NCBI GenBank assembly: GCA_029783825.1
Contig: JAREIK010001468.1
Coordinates: 5,068,261 to 5,132,260 of the forward strand
Direction: 5' to 3'
DNA from: Sapria himalayana
Taxonomy: Eukaryota > Streptophyta > Magnoliopsida > Malpighiales > Rafflesiaceae
Length of the DNA stretch: 64,000 nucleotides
Of the stretch, positions 49,441 through 60,879 are shown piece after piece. Numbering within the stretch: the stretch's first letter is position 1; each line of letters begins with the position of its first letter. The notes under the pieces were generated by a model. That model was not told the origin of the DNA. It did no database searches and saw only the letters and a program-made list of their open reading frames with translations. The translations under genes were made by a program, and so were the position numbers.

Positions 49441-49935
49441 TTTTTATTTTATATAAGGAAACTTTAACACGTGGGCCATTCCAATCTAAATTAGTGTTTA
49501 TATATAGGATTCCCTCATTCATTTATTTTTTTATGAAGTGTTATGATTTTTGGTTTTTATATGTTATATTTTCTATATTGTATTAGAGCTTGGTGGTGTG
49601 CAAGTCCTAGATAGAGAGATAAGGAAGAGGGCATGCTCCTGTTACAACACAGATGAATACATGCACAGGTGTGTGCACATGACATATGTGTGGTATACCA
49701 ACCTACTATTGCCGTCGACACGTGGACGTGGATGTATAATGTATTATGCAATGTGTGGCAGTGCACAATGATGTGTTTGTGCATGTGGCGTACGGTGGTG
49801 TGCATGTGGTGTTGCTCAATGTGTGGCAGTGCACAATCATGCATGTGTGCGTGTGGTGGTGCACAATAGGTGTTTGTATTGTGGCAGCATGTGCAGTGCA
49901 CAATGGGCGCATGGGTTATGATAGTGTGTTGAAGT
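49441..49935 (+). repeat. LTR-like segment, mutated primer site and gtgcaca-rich leader
   Basis: Carries the LTR-like phrase cacgtgggccattccaatc at 49469-49490. The phrase tgtattagagcttgg near 49578 resembles a mutated tRNA-Met primer site. It is followed to 49930 by repetitive gtgtggcagtgcacaat words, about three uneven copies. The same LTR, primer-site and gtgcac-leader order is seen reversed at 27940-28480. The long reverse frame 50021-49557 (His/Cys/Thr-rich) is a product of this repetition. Confidence 0.5.
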
Positions 49936-50111
49936 AGTAGTGCCAAAAGAAAGAACAAATTAAAAAAAAAATAGAATAATGCATTGAGTTGACTTTTTTT
50001 TTGTCTGATGGGAGAGTTCAAAATCCTTCATTATATTATGAAAAATCGGATAATAGAATTATACACGGTGAGCTATTTATGGTTAAGTTTTTTGATCGGA
50101 GAGAGATGGAC

Positions 50112-50140
50112 CATGCCTGATGATAGAATCATCAGGCATG
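50112..50140. repeat. Perfect 13-bp hairpin
   Basis: catgcctgatgat (50112-50124), loop aga, atcatcaggcatg (50128-50140). It stands alone in AT-rich intron sequence. Confidence 0.85.
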
Positions 50141-50223
50141 ATTATTGATTTATTTTTAATTATTGATTGTCATGTGGCAATTCATCTAGACATAATTAAT
50201 TTTTATATTTTTTATCTTGCACA

Positions 50224-50555
50224 ACATGTTAGATATTATGCGAGCTAGCAATATCATCTTACTCATTCCAAATGATACACGTATGATGTAATTTCATAGT
50301 TTGTGGATTGGGTCTAGAGGAGCCTAGAGTGCTGAAAGTGATCACCACTCTCTTTGCTCATTTCACACACCTAATCACACAACTCTTGCACATGTTAGAT
50401 ATTATGTGGGCTAGCAGTATCATCTTACTCATTCCAAATGATAGATATATGATGTGATTTTATAGTTTATGGATTGAGTCAAAAGGAGCGTATGATGTTG
50501 AAAGAGGTCATCGCTCTCTTTGCTCATTTCACAAACACCTAATTAAACAACTCTT
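50224..50555 (+). repeat. Tandem duplication of a 166-bp unit
   Basis: Unit 1 (from 50224) and unit 2 (from 50390) both begin acatgttagatattatg and include catcttactcattccaaat, then ctctctttgctcatttcaca. They end in acaactcttg. Identity by eye is about 85%, so the duplication is not recent. Confidence 0.85.
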
Positions 50556-50953
50556 GAAGATATTCTCCGTAGAGGTAGAGGTGATGTGACTGATAGAGTA
50601 AGACATGTAATGGTCTTTTGTCATGATTTATTTGTATATTTTGTTAGTGTTTTGCAGCTTTATTTTGGGCAATCATGAGATTTTCACCAGACCAAAGATA
50701 TATCATAGGATAATTTTTGTCAATGTGAGACATGTTGAGACTTATTTTTGAGACACATTATTCAACATATACTAATAGTATAGAGAGTTCCAATCATAGT
50801 AGATACAGAGATGTGATAGTCTCAATATGATGTATGCACTACAGAAGGAGTTACCATATCAAAGAGAGTTGTTGGGAGTTGTTTTGAGAGCCAAGACCGT
50901 GAGTTTTGAAAGTTGGTGAGAGAGATAGGTCGATTAATGGTACTATTCGAGGG
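50556..50953. other. Intron sequence, nothing recognised
   Basis: No supported feature. Confidence 0.4.
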
Positions 50954-51439
50954 TAGAGGTGTCAACCAGGTTGGGTGGCCCGGGCCCATTACTGAGCCTG
51001 GCCCGACACGGCACAGTCCAGGACCATGCCCAGGCTCACTCTCGGTACGACTTGTGCTATGCCTTGCTGAGGGTGATCGGCCCGCATGCTATGCCAGGCA
51101 TGACTCGGGTGGCTGTCACATGGGCACGACACGCAGCAATGGGCAATGTGGCGACGAGCAACTAGAGATGCCCGACGAGCAATGGAACGAGCCGAGCGGG
51201 TCAGTGGGAGCGCCCGCTCATGTTTGGGGAATGCCCGTATCTTCAAATCATGACATAAACTGGCCTAAAATCAGGCTTATTTCAGGCGGCAAGCTGTGCT
51301 GGGCCTACCCTCCAGTGAACAGTGCCGTGCCATGCATGACACATGGGCTCATTCGGTCCCGTCATAGAAAGAAATATGTAGAACTAGTACTAGAGTCTCA
51401 TTCGTGCCATGCATGACGTGACACTCTATCGACACCATA
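50954..51439. mobile_element. GC-rich hAT element, subfamily A (about 486 bp)
   Basis: The left end is TAGAGGTGTCAACCAGG; the right end (near tatcgacaccata) is a diverged inverted copy. No clear target duplication. The interior is homologous to the reverse complement of 4526-4989 over most of its length (ggccc.catgctatgcca and gtgggcacgacac-type phrases) and to 63828-64000. A frame is open across it (50913-51416), discussed in the findings. Confidence 0.75.
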
Positions 51440-52479
51440 AATATCCTTATAATGTTTTTCCTTTGTTGATCCATATTAGAAAGAAATATGTAGAACTCCT
51501 CAAGTATTCTTATTATTCATGAGCATCTTTTTTTTGTGAGTTGTCTTTTTACACAATTCAATTATGACTTTATTATTCTTAAATTAGTATTATTTTTACT
51601 ATATTAAAATTTCAACAAAAACTTCATTTGTATTTGAGTAAGACAGTATTTATGTTCTTTTATGGTAGGTAATCCAATTAGTTGCTTGAGTGTTAATATA
51701 TTACTTGTTCATTTTTGACTTAAGTATTCATCATTAGTCAAATTGAAAATGTTATATCATAGTGTTTAATATATTTATACTAGAGTGTGAGACATATCAA
51801 TTATGAAAGTATACCAGATCTTTATATACTAATCACCAAACTTATGTAAGTATAACTCTTTCGGTCTGATACATTCAAATAATTGAGGACCTAATAAAGA
51901 TGAGGCTCAAAAAAAATTTAAATTTTTTGTTATATTTATTGAAGAAAGTATTTTTATCGATTTTTTTTTAGTTAGATATTTTATATGTTTTTCCACTACT
52001 TCGGAAGTGTCATCTAAGTCCTCTTATTCTTACTTGCTCCTTGGGAATCCCTTTTGAACCTCTAACAATGACAACTTGTCACTCTTAAGTTATATTTTAA
52101 TTTGGTAGATCACATCATGATGATTTTTTTCTAAAGTTATTATATGTATCGAATACAAAATATATTGATTCTTGAAAGAATAAAGTTTTCTTAGGAAATG
52201 AATCTCTTAGTCCATTTGAAGTAGTGGGTTTTGAGCTTATTCTAATCTCAACTCTATATGAGTTGAGAGTTGGGAGGCTTGGTCACTAAAATTTTTGTAT
52301 TTATTCCAAGAGAAAGGGCACTTTAGATTTATTTTCAAAATGAAGAAAAGTTTCTTGAGAAATCAAAAGATTATGTCAACTCTTCTGATCTTGATATTCT
52401 TATTATCATTGGCAATAAGTGAATGAGTTGTATCTCATCATTTTTCACAAATTTTGTCACGCTCGTATATTTCTTCTTG
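51440..52479. repeat. Copia upstream segment
   Basis: 51740-51815 is homologous to 41440-41560 (aaattgaaaatgttatatcatagtg, gacatatcaattatgaaag). The rest cannot be read. Confidence 0.45.
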
Positions 52480-52860
52480 TTTTATTTAATTTTATTGTTT
52501 ATCTTGATGATACTAGGATATTTATATCTCTTTCTAAAGTATTATCTCATCTAGCATAACATCAAGTCATATTAAATAAGATTAATGTTCATTATTCTAA
52601 TAAGATGTAAGAATTAATACCTAGATATTCGTAAATGTTCATTATTGATTATATGTGCATATTCTTTGTAAAGATTGATTTTGATAGGAAGGTATATCAC
52701 TTAAATTTAATACTTGTGAGGGATTTTACTCAGATGATTAGAGTCAATTTTTTCTTTTTCAGCAAAATGATGCCATAATGATATTTTATATTTTTATAGC
52801 AAATTAGCTTATAGACATATTAATAAAAATATTTATAATATCTCAATTTACTTCTTTTTC
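52480..52860 (+). pseudogene. Ty1-copia reverse transcriptase relic (+ strand)
   Basis: 52520-52570 is the same linker as 45290-45340, 43310-43370 and 57380-57430 (a 'SHPGW'-type position, tattatctcatctag). Then 52660-52770 reads FVKIDFDRKVYHLNLILV and RDFTQMIRVN, matching 'VKxxxDGxVDRxKARLVAKGFTQxxGVDY'. Downstream it decays. Confidence 0.65.
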
Positions 52861-54059
52861 ATCTAAACTTGAATGAAGTATTGTAGTTTTTTTTTAGTGT
52901 TAATTATGTTTTTTCTATGAAAATAACTAATATATTGAATGTCTCAATCTATTTTTTTTTATAATTAAGATGTAATGCTTTTAATTCCATCGATTATATT
53001 CTATTTTCTTTCATTTTTATTTTTCAAAGTTGTTTTTGTTAATTTTTACAAGAAAAAAAACATATAATTTATCAATTTTATTTCATAGAAAAGCTATCCT
53101 CGAAGTTTGCAAATTTAATAAAAAAATATAATAAATAGAAAAAATAATATTACAATTTGATTATTTAATATAAGAACTAACAACTAAGCAACATGAGATT
53201 TTGAGAAAACTTAGGATTATAAAGAAATAATGTAAAATAATGGGAGTGATATTAATGTTAACTTAACTATTAGCTTGAAAAGTGATATTATTGATAACTA
53301 TAACATCAAAGACTTTAAATCTTGAAAATAAGAAAATGGTTATTTTTTATATAACTATGTTATTCTGAGTGAATTATCTAGAAGTTTAGGATGAGAACAA
53401 AAGGGAAGAAAACTCTAGTATCTAATCTTCCAAAAATTTTCTAAAGGCACCTCTACAAAGAGATTTGGTATACTTATCTTTAGAGATTATGATAATATTA
53501 TCAAATATTTTTTGTGGACCCTTGAGTTGGTTGAGTAGCCTTGAAAAAACATTATTCGTTACTTAATATGTAAACTTCAACAATTGTCCTAGGTATGCCC
53601 ATTATTTTTCTCAATAAAAACACGTCACAAAGTCTTAAAATCTAATCACACTCCTTCAACCCCTATTTGTGAAACTAAAGAGTCTATTATTGATGTATGA
53701 CTAACAAATAGTATATCTTACTATTTATTATTGATGGGAATCACTGTTTTGATTAATCTATGATAAATTTATGTTTGAATATGGAACTCTAGCTTATGAA
53801 GTATATATGACTTCACAATTGGTATCTTTCTCTAGTAATTATGATAAAATTTATTGCTTTTGATAAATACTAATGAAACTAATTAAATATTTAGGAGAAC
53901 ACTCTATGACAACCAATTTTGTCTTGATTTTTTGAAAGGCTACTCCTAAGTAACTAAGCATTAATCTCATATATGTGAAAAAGTACTATAGGAATATAAT
54001 TAAACATTCAAATTCCAAATTATGTTGTTTGTGATATCTAGAGCAAAACTTATTAGTAT
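52861..54059. other. AT-rich intron sequence with one LTR-like phrase
   Basis: At 52915-52960 a weak copy of the LTR-like phrase is seen after a probable copia 3' end (52870-52890). No gene is seen in 53000-54059. Confidence 0.4.
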
Positions 54060-57000
54060 TATTATAAAATGTCTCTCACATCATTACTAAAATTAAACAA
54101 CAATGTTATCTCATTTTATTTTATCAATGTTTTTTTCCTAGTTTTTTAGCTTTTACTATTTTTTTGTCTATTTTGTGAAGGCATGCTTGTATGATATTAT
54201 TTATAAGTATTATTGTATTTATTTTTCAGCATATTTTGTAATTTGATATCAGAGTCAACCTAGGACAAATTTAACTTTATGTTTGAGTGGGTGAGTTTTA
54301 CAAATCCTAAGAGCATATTCATGTGCTTTGTCTAATCATAGTGCACGGATATCGTGCTATAGAAGAAGGGCGCATAGTTACATGCAATGTCACATATAAT
54401 CGTGCGCACTTTTGGGCAGAAATAATTAAATAAAATACTTTTAGGGTAGAAATAATTTCTAAGAGGTGTAATGGTGGTGTGTTTGAGCATGACATAATTG
54501 ATGATGGTTCGTCTCAAGCACTGTTGGAGTGTTTTAGGTAGAAACCCTAATTGGGGTTTCAGTATAATTAAAAAAAATAGATGTTAGGGTTTGTACAAAT
54601 CATAATTTAGTGCAACATTATTTTTTGGAGGAACTAGAATCTTCTGGTACTATATTGAGAGAGGCTATTGCAATAGTGATAGATGGAGAAAAAATATAAA
54701 TTAGAATATTCACTTGTTAGGTAATTCTGTTTTCACGTTTATGATTTTATAGATTCAGAAGAAGAAAGAAATAGAAAAATAGCAAACGATATATATATCC
54801 ACAACTACAATCCAGCAAACCTCGAGAAACAAAATTAAATCACAATAGAAACACGAAAAATAATGTGGTTCATTTGTCGTTCCGCATGACTAGGTACAAT
54901 CACCAGAAAATACTCATGCGTTTACACATTATAACTATAACAAGTCTTACAGATTTATGAGCAGAAGTAGTCGCAAAGAAAATTGTGCAGAGATGACAAA
55001 ATGAAGATGAACAATTCCGCAAGCAAAAATTATGACATCACAAAAATAGTAATAAAAATAATTTATATCAATAATGAAACGGGTTAGATCACTTGGATGG
55101 ATAGGGTTCTGCTCCAAAAAATTTTTTGGACATCTGAACGGGCATTACGACTCTCGTTATTATACTATTGCTGTATTTTTAATCTTTCAATATTTTATTT
55201 TTTGTACTGATAAAATATTTAAACAGAAAATATTTTGATTATACAAAATAATTTATCAAAATAAACTATATACAATAGTACTTTAGGAGTATAAGCTACT
55301 CAAGAGACAATTATTATATATCATATCCAAAAAGGAGAGCAAGAACTTTATATATTATAGAAAGAAATAGATTGGCTATCAAAACTATGTAGGAGTCCCC
55401 AAATAGTTCACTCACTATAACACTATAAGAGCTAACTAGTGTCACTCACCAATGTACTAACTATAGTCCTCCATAGGTACCCATAAAGTTTATCTACCGT
55501 GTTACTTACCCTTAAACAAAAGTATAAATTTTTTTTTTCTAAGATAAAAATAGTTTTTTTTTCCTTTAAAGTATTATTGGTTGTTTCATTGATATGCTTA
55601 CTTTGAATTCTTAAATTATCAATATTTGCTTCAATACACATATTTCTTGTTATTGTATCCTATTTATTAAATTTTTTTCTTATTATTAAAATATTATTGT
55701 AGCCAACGATAAATATTTGAATATAATTATGTATTGTAATGCTTTTGAAACTTGACTTTTTAGTAAGAAATTTTTTTTACTACTAAAATATCATTGCAGC
55801 CAATGATAAACATTAAAAATTTATTAGGTATTGTAATATTTCTTATTGCTTATGAGACAATTATTACAGTCAATGATAAATATTTAAAAACTTGACTCTA
55901 TTATTTTATCATATTTTACTTATTCTCAATTATCCAGTTAGTTTTTTATTTTTGTGAGTTGCCTTCTTTGATAACTCTATTATGTTGTTATTTTTATTTT
56001 TACTAACATTTGTTTATAGGATTTGGACACTAATAAATATTTTATTTTGGATTGAGTATAGTGAATTATATGTTTTCTATTTAATAATGAGATATCCTTT
56101 TAGATATTTGAGTATGTTGAACTCTTTTCTGTGTATTCTTAGCTTGAATACTTATTATTAATCAAATTCAAAATATTTTATCATGGTCTTCAAGATATTT
56201 TGATTCTAGAATATGAGGTGTATTACTTTGGAAAGTTTATCCAAATTTTTTATCATACATGCTAGATTAGTTTGCTTAAAAACTTATATAATCTAATATA
56301 CTCAGACATATGAGAACTTGGTAGACATGTGACAATAGAGTTATTAGGTATTTAATCATTTTTGCTGATGATTGTTCGTGACATATGTGGATATATCTAT
56401 TTTCTTATAGATTATAGTTTTTTTTTTATTTTTGAGATATTTGATAAAATTATAAAAAATTAATTTTTTTTAAGATTTTTAAAATTTAAGAAGTAATAAC
56501 ATATTAAAATATGTTAGACTGAATTAGTCCTTACTACATAGGTCATGAGTTATTACAATATAATTTTTATACTGGCACGCTCTAACATAATCGGGTTACA
56601 AAAAAAAAGAATAGATATCTGATTGAGAAAATTCAAATATTCCTACTTGGAAAAATTATTTTGAAATATTTTTGGGGAGATATAGTATTAACCGTAATCT
56701 ATTTTATCAATCAAATGCTCTATTTTATCATTTCTCAATATATATTCTTTCATATTTTATATCTTTGATAGAAATTAATTAACTTATCTCTCAGAGTTTT
56801 TGGACCTATTACATTGTCCTTGATTTATCTTCAAGATGTAACAAGGTAGTATTTATGACACTGAGATTTATTTTTCTTGGATATTATGATACCTAAAGAT
56901 ATAATTACTTTTTATCAGTGATTGGTATGATTTTAATAAGTGAAAGTATTATATTTTTTGGTTAAAACTCATTTTTCCATGAGTCTGAGAAGAGTGTCAA

Positions 57001-59092
57001 CCCAAAAGTTATAACTAGATTTATTACTCTTTATTTATTATAAATAGTCTCGCTTAGGCTACCAGTTTGTAAAAAGAGTTATTCTTTGGTCTTATAAATA
57101 TGTTGGTACTCAGTATGATGTTATGCATATGTAATAATCTTATTTATCAATAAATTCAGATCATATTAAATTTTTGGAGAGTAAGATTTTCTAGTTAGGG
57201 CGATCTTCATTCTTAGATGACACATTAGTATACAAGTCTTTACTAGTATAGATTAATATTTAGTTAGTTTTTCTATCCCTGGAAGAGACAGAGAAATTAT
57301 ACAAAGCACTTGATTTTACAAGTTTTATTATATTCTAATTTTATTATCTTTTGTTTTTTTTATTATTTTTCTTAATTATATTAGGATATTAAGTTTTTTT
57401 ATTTGTATTATCTCATCTAGGATGATTACAGACTATAATGGAAGAGATGTATGTCTTCTTCTTTCATGAAACTTGAGAAATAGTATTAAAATTTTTTAGA
57501 AAATTTTTTGGTTAATTGTAGATAATTATTTGTTGTAAAGATAAATTCATATGGGAAGATAGATTATATTAAGACAAGACTTGTAGCTAGACAATCTACT
57601 AAGATATTTTGTTTGATATGAATTATCAAGGGACTTTTTTTCCAATGTCTAATATGATTTCATAATGTATACTTATATTTCTTGTAGCTTCTTATATTTG
57701 GAGGATACAATAGTTAGATATGAAGAATATATTATTCTACAATAATATTAAGGAGAAAGTATTTATGGAGCACTCATCTAGATTTTGAGTATCATAGTCA
57801 AGTATAGTTTGCATATTATAGATGATATTGTATGGTTTGAAGTAGTTATTGAGAGTCTGGTTTGTGATATTTTCACAGGAAGTTATCTTGTTTGGATTAT
57901 ATAAGTATATTATAGATTTTTCTTTATTTTTTTGAACAGACACTAATAACAAGATAATTTTACTAATTTTTTATGTTGATGACATTATGATTATATTAGA
58001 TGATGAGTTGATGATCGCTCAACTCAAAATCAAGCACAATTTCAGATGAAAAACTTTGGAAGTGTCAAATACTTTCTTGATATAAAAGTCACTTATTATA
58101 TGAGGAATATCATCTTATCACAGAAGATATATGTGCTTGATATTCTTGTTGTTACTTTTTTTATAATGCTTAAAATATATATTCCTATTGATTTAGATAT
58201 TAATTTTATTTTTGATATAGTATCTCTAATTGACTTTACTACGTATAAGAGAATTTTTTAGAAAATTAACTATCTGACTATGATCATAGTAAATATAACA
58301 TATGCAGTCAATATAATTAATTTTTTTTTTAGATTTTCATTGACAGCTTCACCTTGACATATCACTGCACATGCTGAGGTACTTGATTAAGTCTCTAAGA
58401 CTTGAGATCCTTTTCAAAGATCATGGACACATGTTGGTTGGATATTCAGATTTGAGTTGGAGATTAGCATGAACTGGGATGAGATCTATGATATGGTTTT
58501 ATACTTTTCTAGAAAGTAATTTTCCCTTTTCAAAACATAAAAGGCAGTTAGTTATTTTGAGATCCAGTACAGAGATAGAGTTTAAAGTGATGACGAAAAT
58601 TAGTTATGAGATATTTTAGATGCATGATTTTCTCGAAAAGATCGAATATTTATTTTGTTTTCTCACAGCCATTTACTATGAAACTCAAATATAAGACATA
58701 TAATCTTAAATATAATATTTTATGAGCGGGTGAAGTATATAAAGGTTAATTATTTATTTTTTTAGGAAAAAAATATATGATAAAATTATTTCTAAAATAT
58801 ATATTCGAATAGCAAAGTAGACAGCAAATATTTTCATGAATGCATTAAAGATGAGTTAGCTTATATTTATTTTCTTCAAGTTTGATATTTTAGACTTGTA
58901 TACACATGTTTGATAAAAGATGTTGTAGGCCCCCATCTTTTTACTTTTATGTTTTTTTTTTTTCCTTTTTATGTTGATGGCATCATCCAAGAATGAGGTG
59001 CCCGAATTTTTGTTGCTTATTTTATAAGGGCATGCTTGTATAATATTATTTGTGTGTGATTGCATTTTTTTTCAGCATATTTTGTAACTCTA
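54060..59092 (+). mobile_element. Decayed Ty1-copia retrotransposon with both LTR ends
   Basis: The phrase aaggcatgcttgtat.atattattt, then cagcatattttgtaa, is shared between 54178-54243 and 59030-59088: these are the ends of the two LTRs. Directly after the first is tttgatatcagagtcaacc (54241-54259), a near match to the tRNA-Met primer site. Pol remnants lie at 57350-58500. LTR starts are placed loosely (near 54060 and 58890). Many frameshifts. It lies in the intron between exons d and e, in the sense direction. Confidence 0.65.
57350..58500 (+). pseudogene. Ty1-copia reverse transcriptase relic in the 54-59 kb element
   Basis: 57400-57440 is the linker repeated in other copies. A version of 'YMEHSSRF' is at about 57765-57790 (from 'YMEQPPGF'). 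ILYGLK follows near 57825 (from 'ALYGLKQSPRAWF'). At 57960-58000 frames give a phrase like FYVDDIMI, the catalytic motif. An open frame, 58046-58261, has MKNFGSVKYFLDIKVTYYM and ILSQKIYVLDIL, matching 'MKDLGxLKYFLGIEVxxxxxGIxLSQRKYxLDLL'. Confidence 0.82.
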
Positions 59093-59730
59093 TTAATCAG
59101 CAAAAACTAAATAATTGATCAAGAGCAAAGTATAGAAGTGGAAATAATAGATATACATAAAAGATTAAGATTGTTACATTTTTAGGCAAGTTCGTGAGAG
59201 AAGTTTGGAATAATCATTTCTAGAAATAACAATTATCCTAACTGACAATCTATGAATGCTGTTTTCCAATAAAAGAACCCAACAAAAACTATTTTTTCAG
59301 ACTTTTTATAGTGAGTACAACTACAGTAAATGAAGCATAATTTACAATGAAAGACTGTTTTCCAATATTTTTTGTTTTTTTTTTTCCTAATAATAATGGT
59401 TCTGTTAGAGGTGCCAGCAATGCCACAACCTTCTAATCAAATCAATACACTAAACATAATTTACTTTGAAAAACATATGTGGTGCAAGTGTAATTAAAAT
59501 AAGATGGAAGGTTTAGAGCACTTCTTAGTTTAAGAATCTAAGTACAAATTTTATAGCATGATACACCTAATACGTTTTTTGAATGTATTCCTTATTTTGT
59601 GATTGGTCTAGAGTGCACAAAGTAAATTTGTATCATAACTACTAAGAAATTTTAATCAAATGATTTTTATTCAACCTATCTTTGGTATTATCACCATGGT
59701 CATATAAATAATGAATGTATCTCAAAATTA
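59093..59730. other. Intron sequence, nothing recognised
   Basis: No supported feature; a t-run lies at 59376-59388. Confidence 0.4.
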
Positions 59731-59990
59731 TATTAAATTGGACTTTTGAATTCATTTGATTTTGAATCATATGATAGATATGAATCTTATCAATTAGGTA
59801 AGATGACAAAAAATCACATTACTAGACATAGTGAAAGGGCTAATGAATCATTGAATTTCTTACATACAGATGTATGTGGATCATTAAGTTTAGATGTTTA
59901 GAAAAGGTTAATCATCTCCATGTCTTGCATATTGGTGTCTCATTTTTGTTACTGTGAATACATTCTCTGGTTATGATTTCTTAATTATTC
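59731..59990 (+). pseudogene. Ty1-copia integrase N-terminal relic beside exon e
   Basis: One frame reads SFDFESYDRYESYQLGKMT, followed by HSERANESLNFLHTDVCGSL. This matches the copia integrase start 'SFDFESYDxCExCLxGKMTKxPFxGHSERAxELLxLIHTDVCGPxS'. The zinc-binding Cys pair is lost (Tyr in both positions), so it is dead. It stops within about 20-30 bp of the acceptor of exon e. Confidence 0.85.
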
Positions 59991-60008
59991 ATGATGTAAT
60001 TTGATCAG

Positions 60009-60103
60009 GATGTAAGAGTGACAGTGCTTGGAGTGATTCCAAGTATAGTTCGGACATGGAAAATAACAAATTGTGTCGAAGGTTATGATTGGTCTGCCAT
60101 CCG
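60009..60103 (+). CDS. AAE18: AAE18-like exon e (95 nt)
   Basis: The acceptor is ttgatcag and the donor gtgaga. It starts in phase 0 and encodes DVRVTVLGVIPSIVRTW, then ITNCVEGYDWSAIR, the Arg codon being split by the next intron. This matches the AAE17/18 segment that follows FVQ and precedes the 'F-x-STGE' ATP-binding motif. No exon for that STGE motif is found in 60104-64000, so the next intron exceeds 3.9 kb. A copia integrase relic ends about 20 bp before the acceptor region, so transposon insertion has come very close to the splice site without destroying it. Confidence 0.9.
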
Positions 60104-60879
60104 GTGAGAGTATCCTTATTCCTTTCTATTATGGATGATATGAAGTAACTTAGTTTCCCAACTCTTGTATTTTCTATGATGCTTAATTTATTTCTTGTTG
60201 TCCATGTAAGGAAATACTTGCCGCCACCACCCTTATGGTCCCACCTATACATTGAACAAATAAATGATTGAGAATTTATTTCTCTTATTTGTTAGTTTGT
60301 AAGTGGGACCAATAATGTAGTAAGTTTTTTCCATCAAATCAAATAGTTGTGTTATGGTTTATGCTAGCATTTATGTTTGTTTTTGTAAAGAAATTATGTC
60401 CGAATTACAAAATTTAAAATACCAAAACTCTAATATAAGTGTTATGTATATGAGAATTCCTTATATAATTGGCTAATTGGTTTGGAGTAGCCAGCATGAT
60501 AGATGCTCTCGTATATGATGCAATAATGAATAAACAAAAAAAAAAACAAGCTTAGTGTTGGGTAGAGATTAGGATGCTAAGGTTGGAGGAAATTAAAGTA
60601 AGTTGAAATTTCTTTAATTTTTCATAAAAATATATGATGGTTGATCTGCTGTAAGAACATTGATTATACTAATAGTTTTATCCTGAATTTTCTATCTGAT
60701 TAAGAAAAATAATTTATTGTTATGTATTTTATTTGTACATAAGATACCAGATTGAGGTTATATAACTCATTGTATGATTGTCATAATAAAAGTAGTGAGA
60801 GAAAAAAATAAATATTTAATCTCCTTAACATATTTTATCCAAAGTATCTTGTAAATCATTGTTATTATCACTCTGAATT
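60104..60879. repeat. Start of the next intron, with reverse LTR-like phrase
   Basis: Begins gtgaga. At 60478-60525 (reverse strand) there is a copy of the recurrent LTR-like phrase (ggtttggagtagccagcat). An A run is at 60537-60546. No gene. Confidence 0.45.

Larger units (their letters stand above)
4118..60103 (+). other. AAE18: Gene span (partial): AAE17/18-type acyl-activating enzyme with giant introns
   Basis: Five internal exons join in phase (41, 123, 74, 221 and 95 nt; 554 nt, 184 codons plus 2 nt). The introns are 4159-4260 (102 bp), 4384-33006 (about 28.6 kb), 33081-48988 (about 15.9 kb) and 49210-60008 (about 10.8 kb); all start GT and end AG. The joined protein has the adenylate-forming A3 loop SSGTTGVPK split by the intron between exons 3 and 4, and a long match to plant acyl-activating enzymes 17 and 18. 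Family members activate carboxylic acids with ATP, then CoA; Arabidopsis AAE18 is peroxisomal. The N-terminal part, the catalytic C-terminal domain and any peroxisomal targeting signal are outside the window. AAE17 and AAE18 cannot be told apart from this piece. No frameshift or stop is present in the joined exons, so the gene looks functional. Confidence 0.85.

Noticed and set aside
49557..50021. 154-codon His/Cys/Thr-rich reverse frame
   Set aside because: Made by repetitive gtgcacaat words; several frames are open on both strands and no domain is recognisable. Zinc-finger spacing was considered but is irregular.
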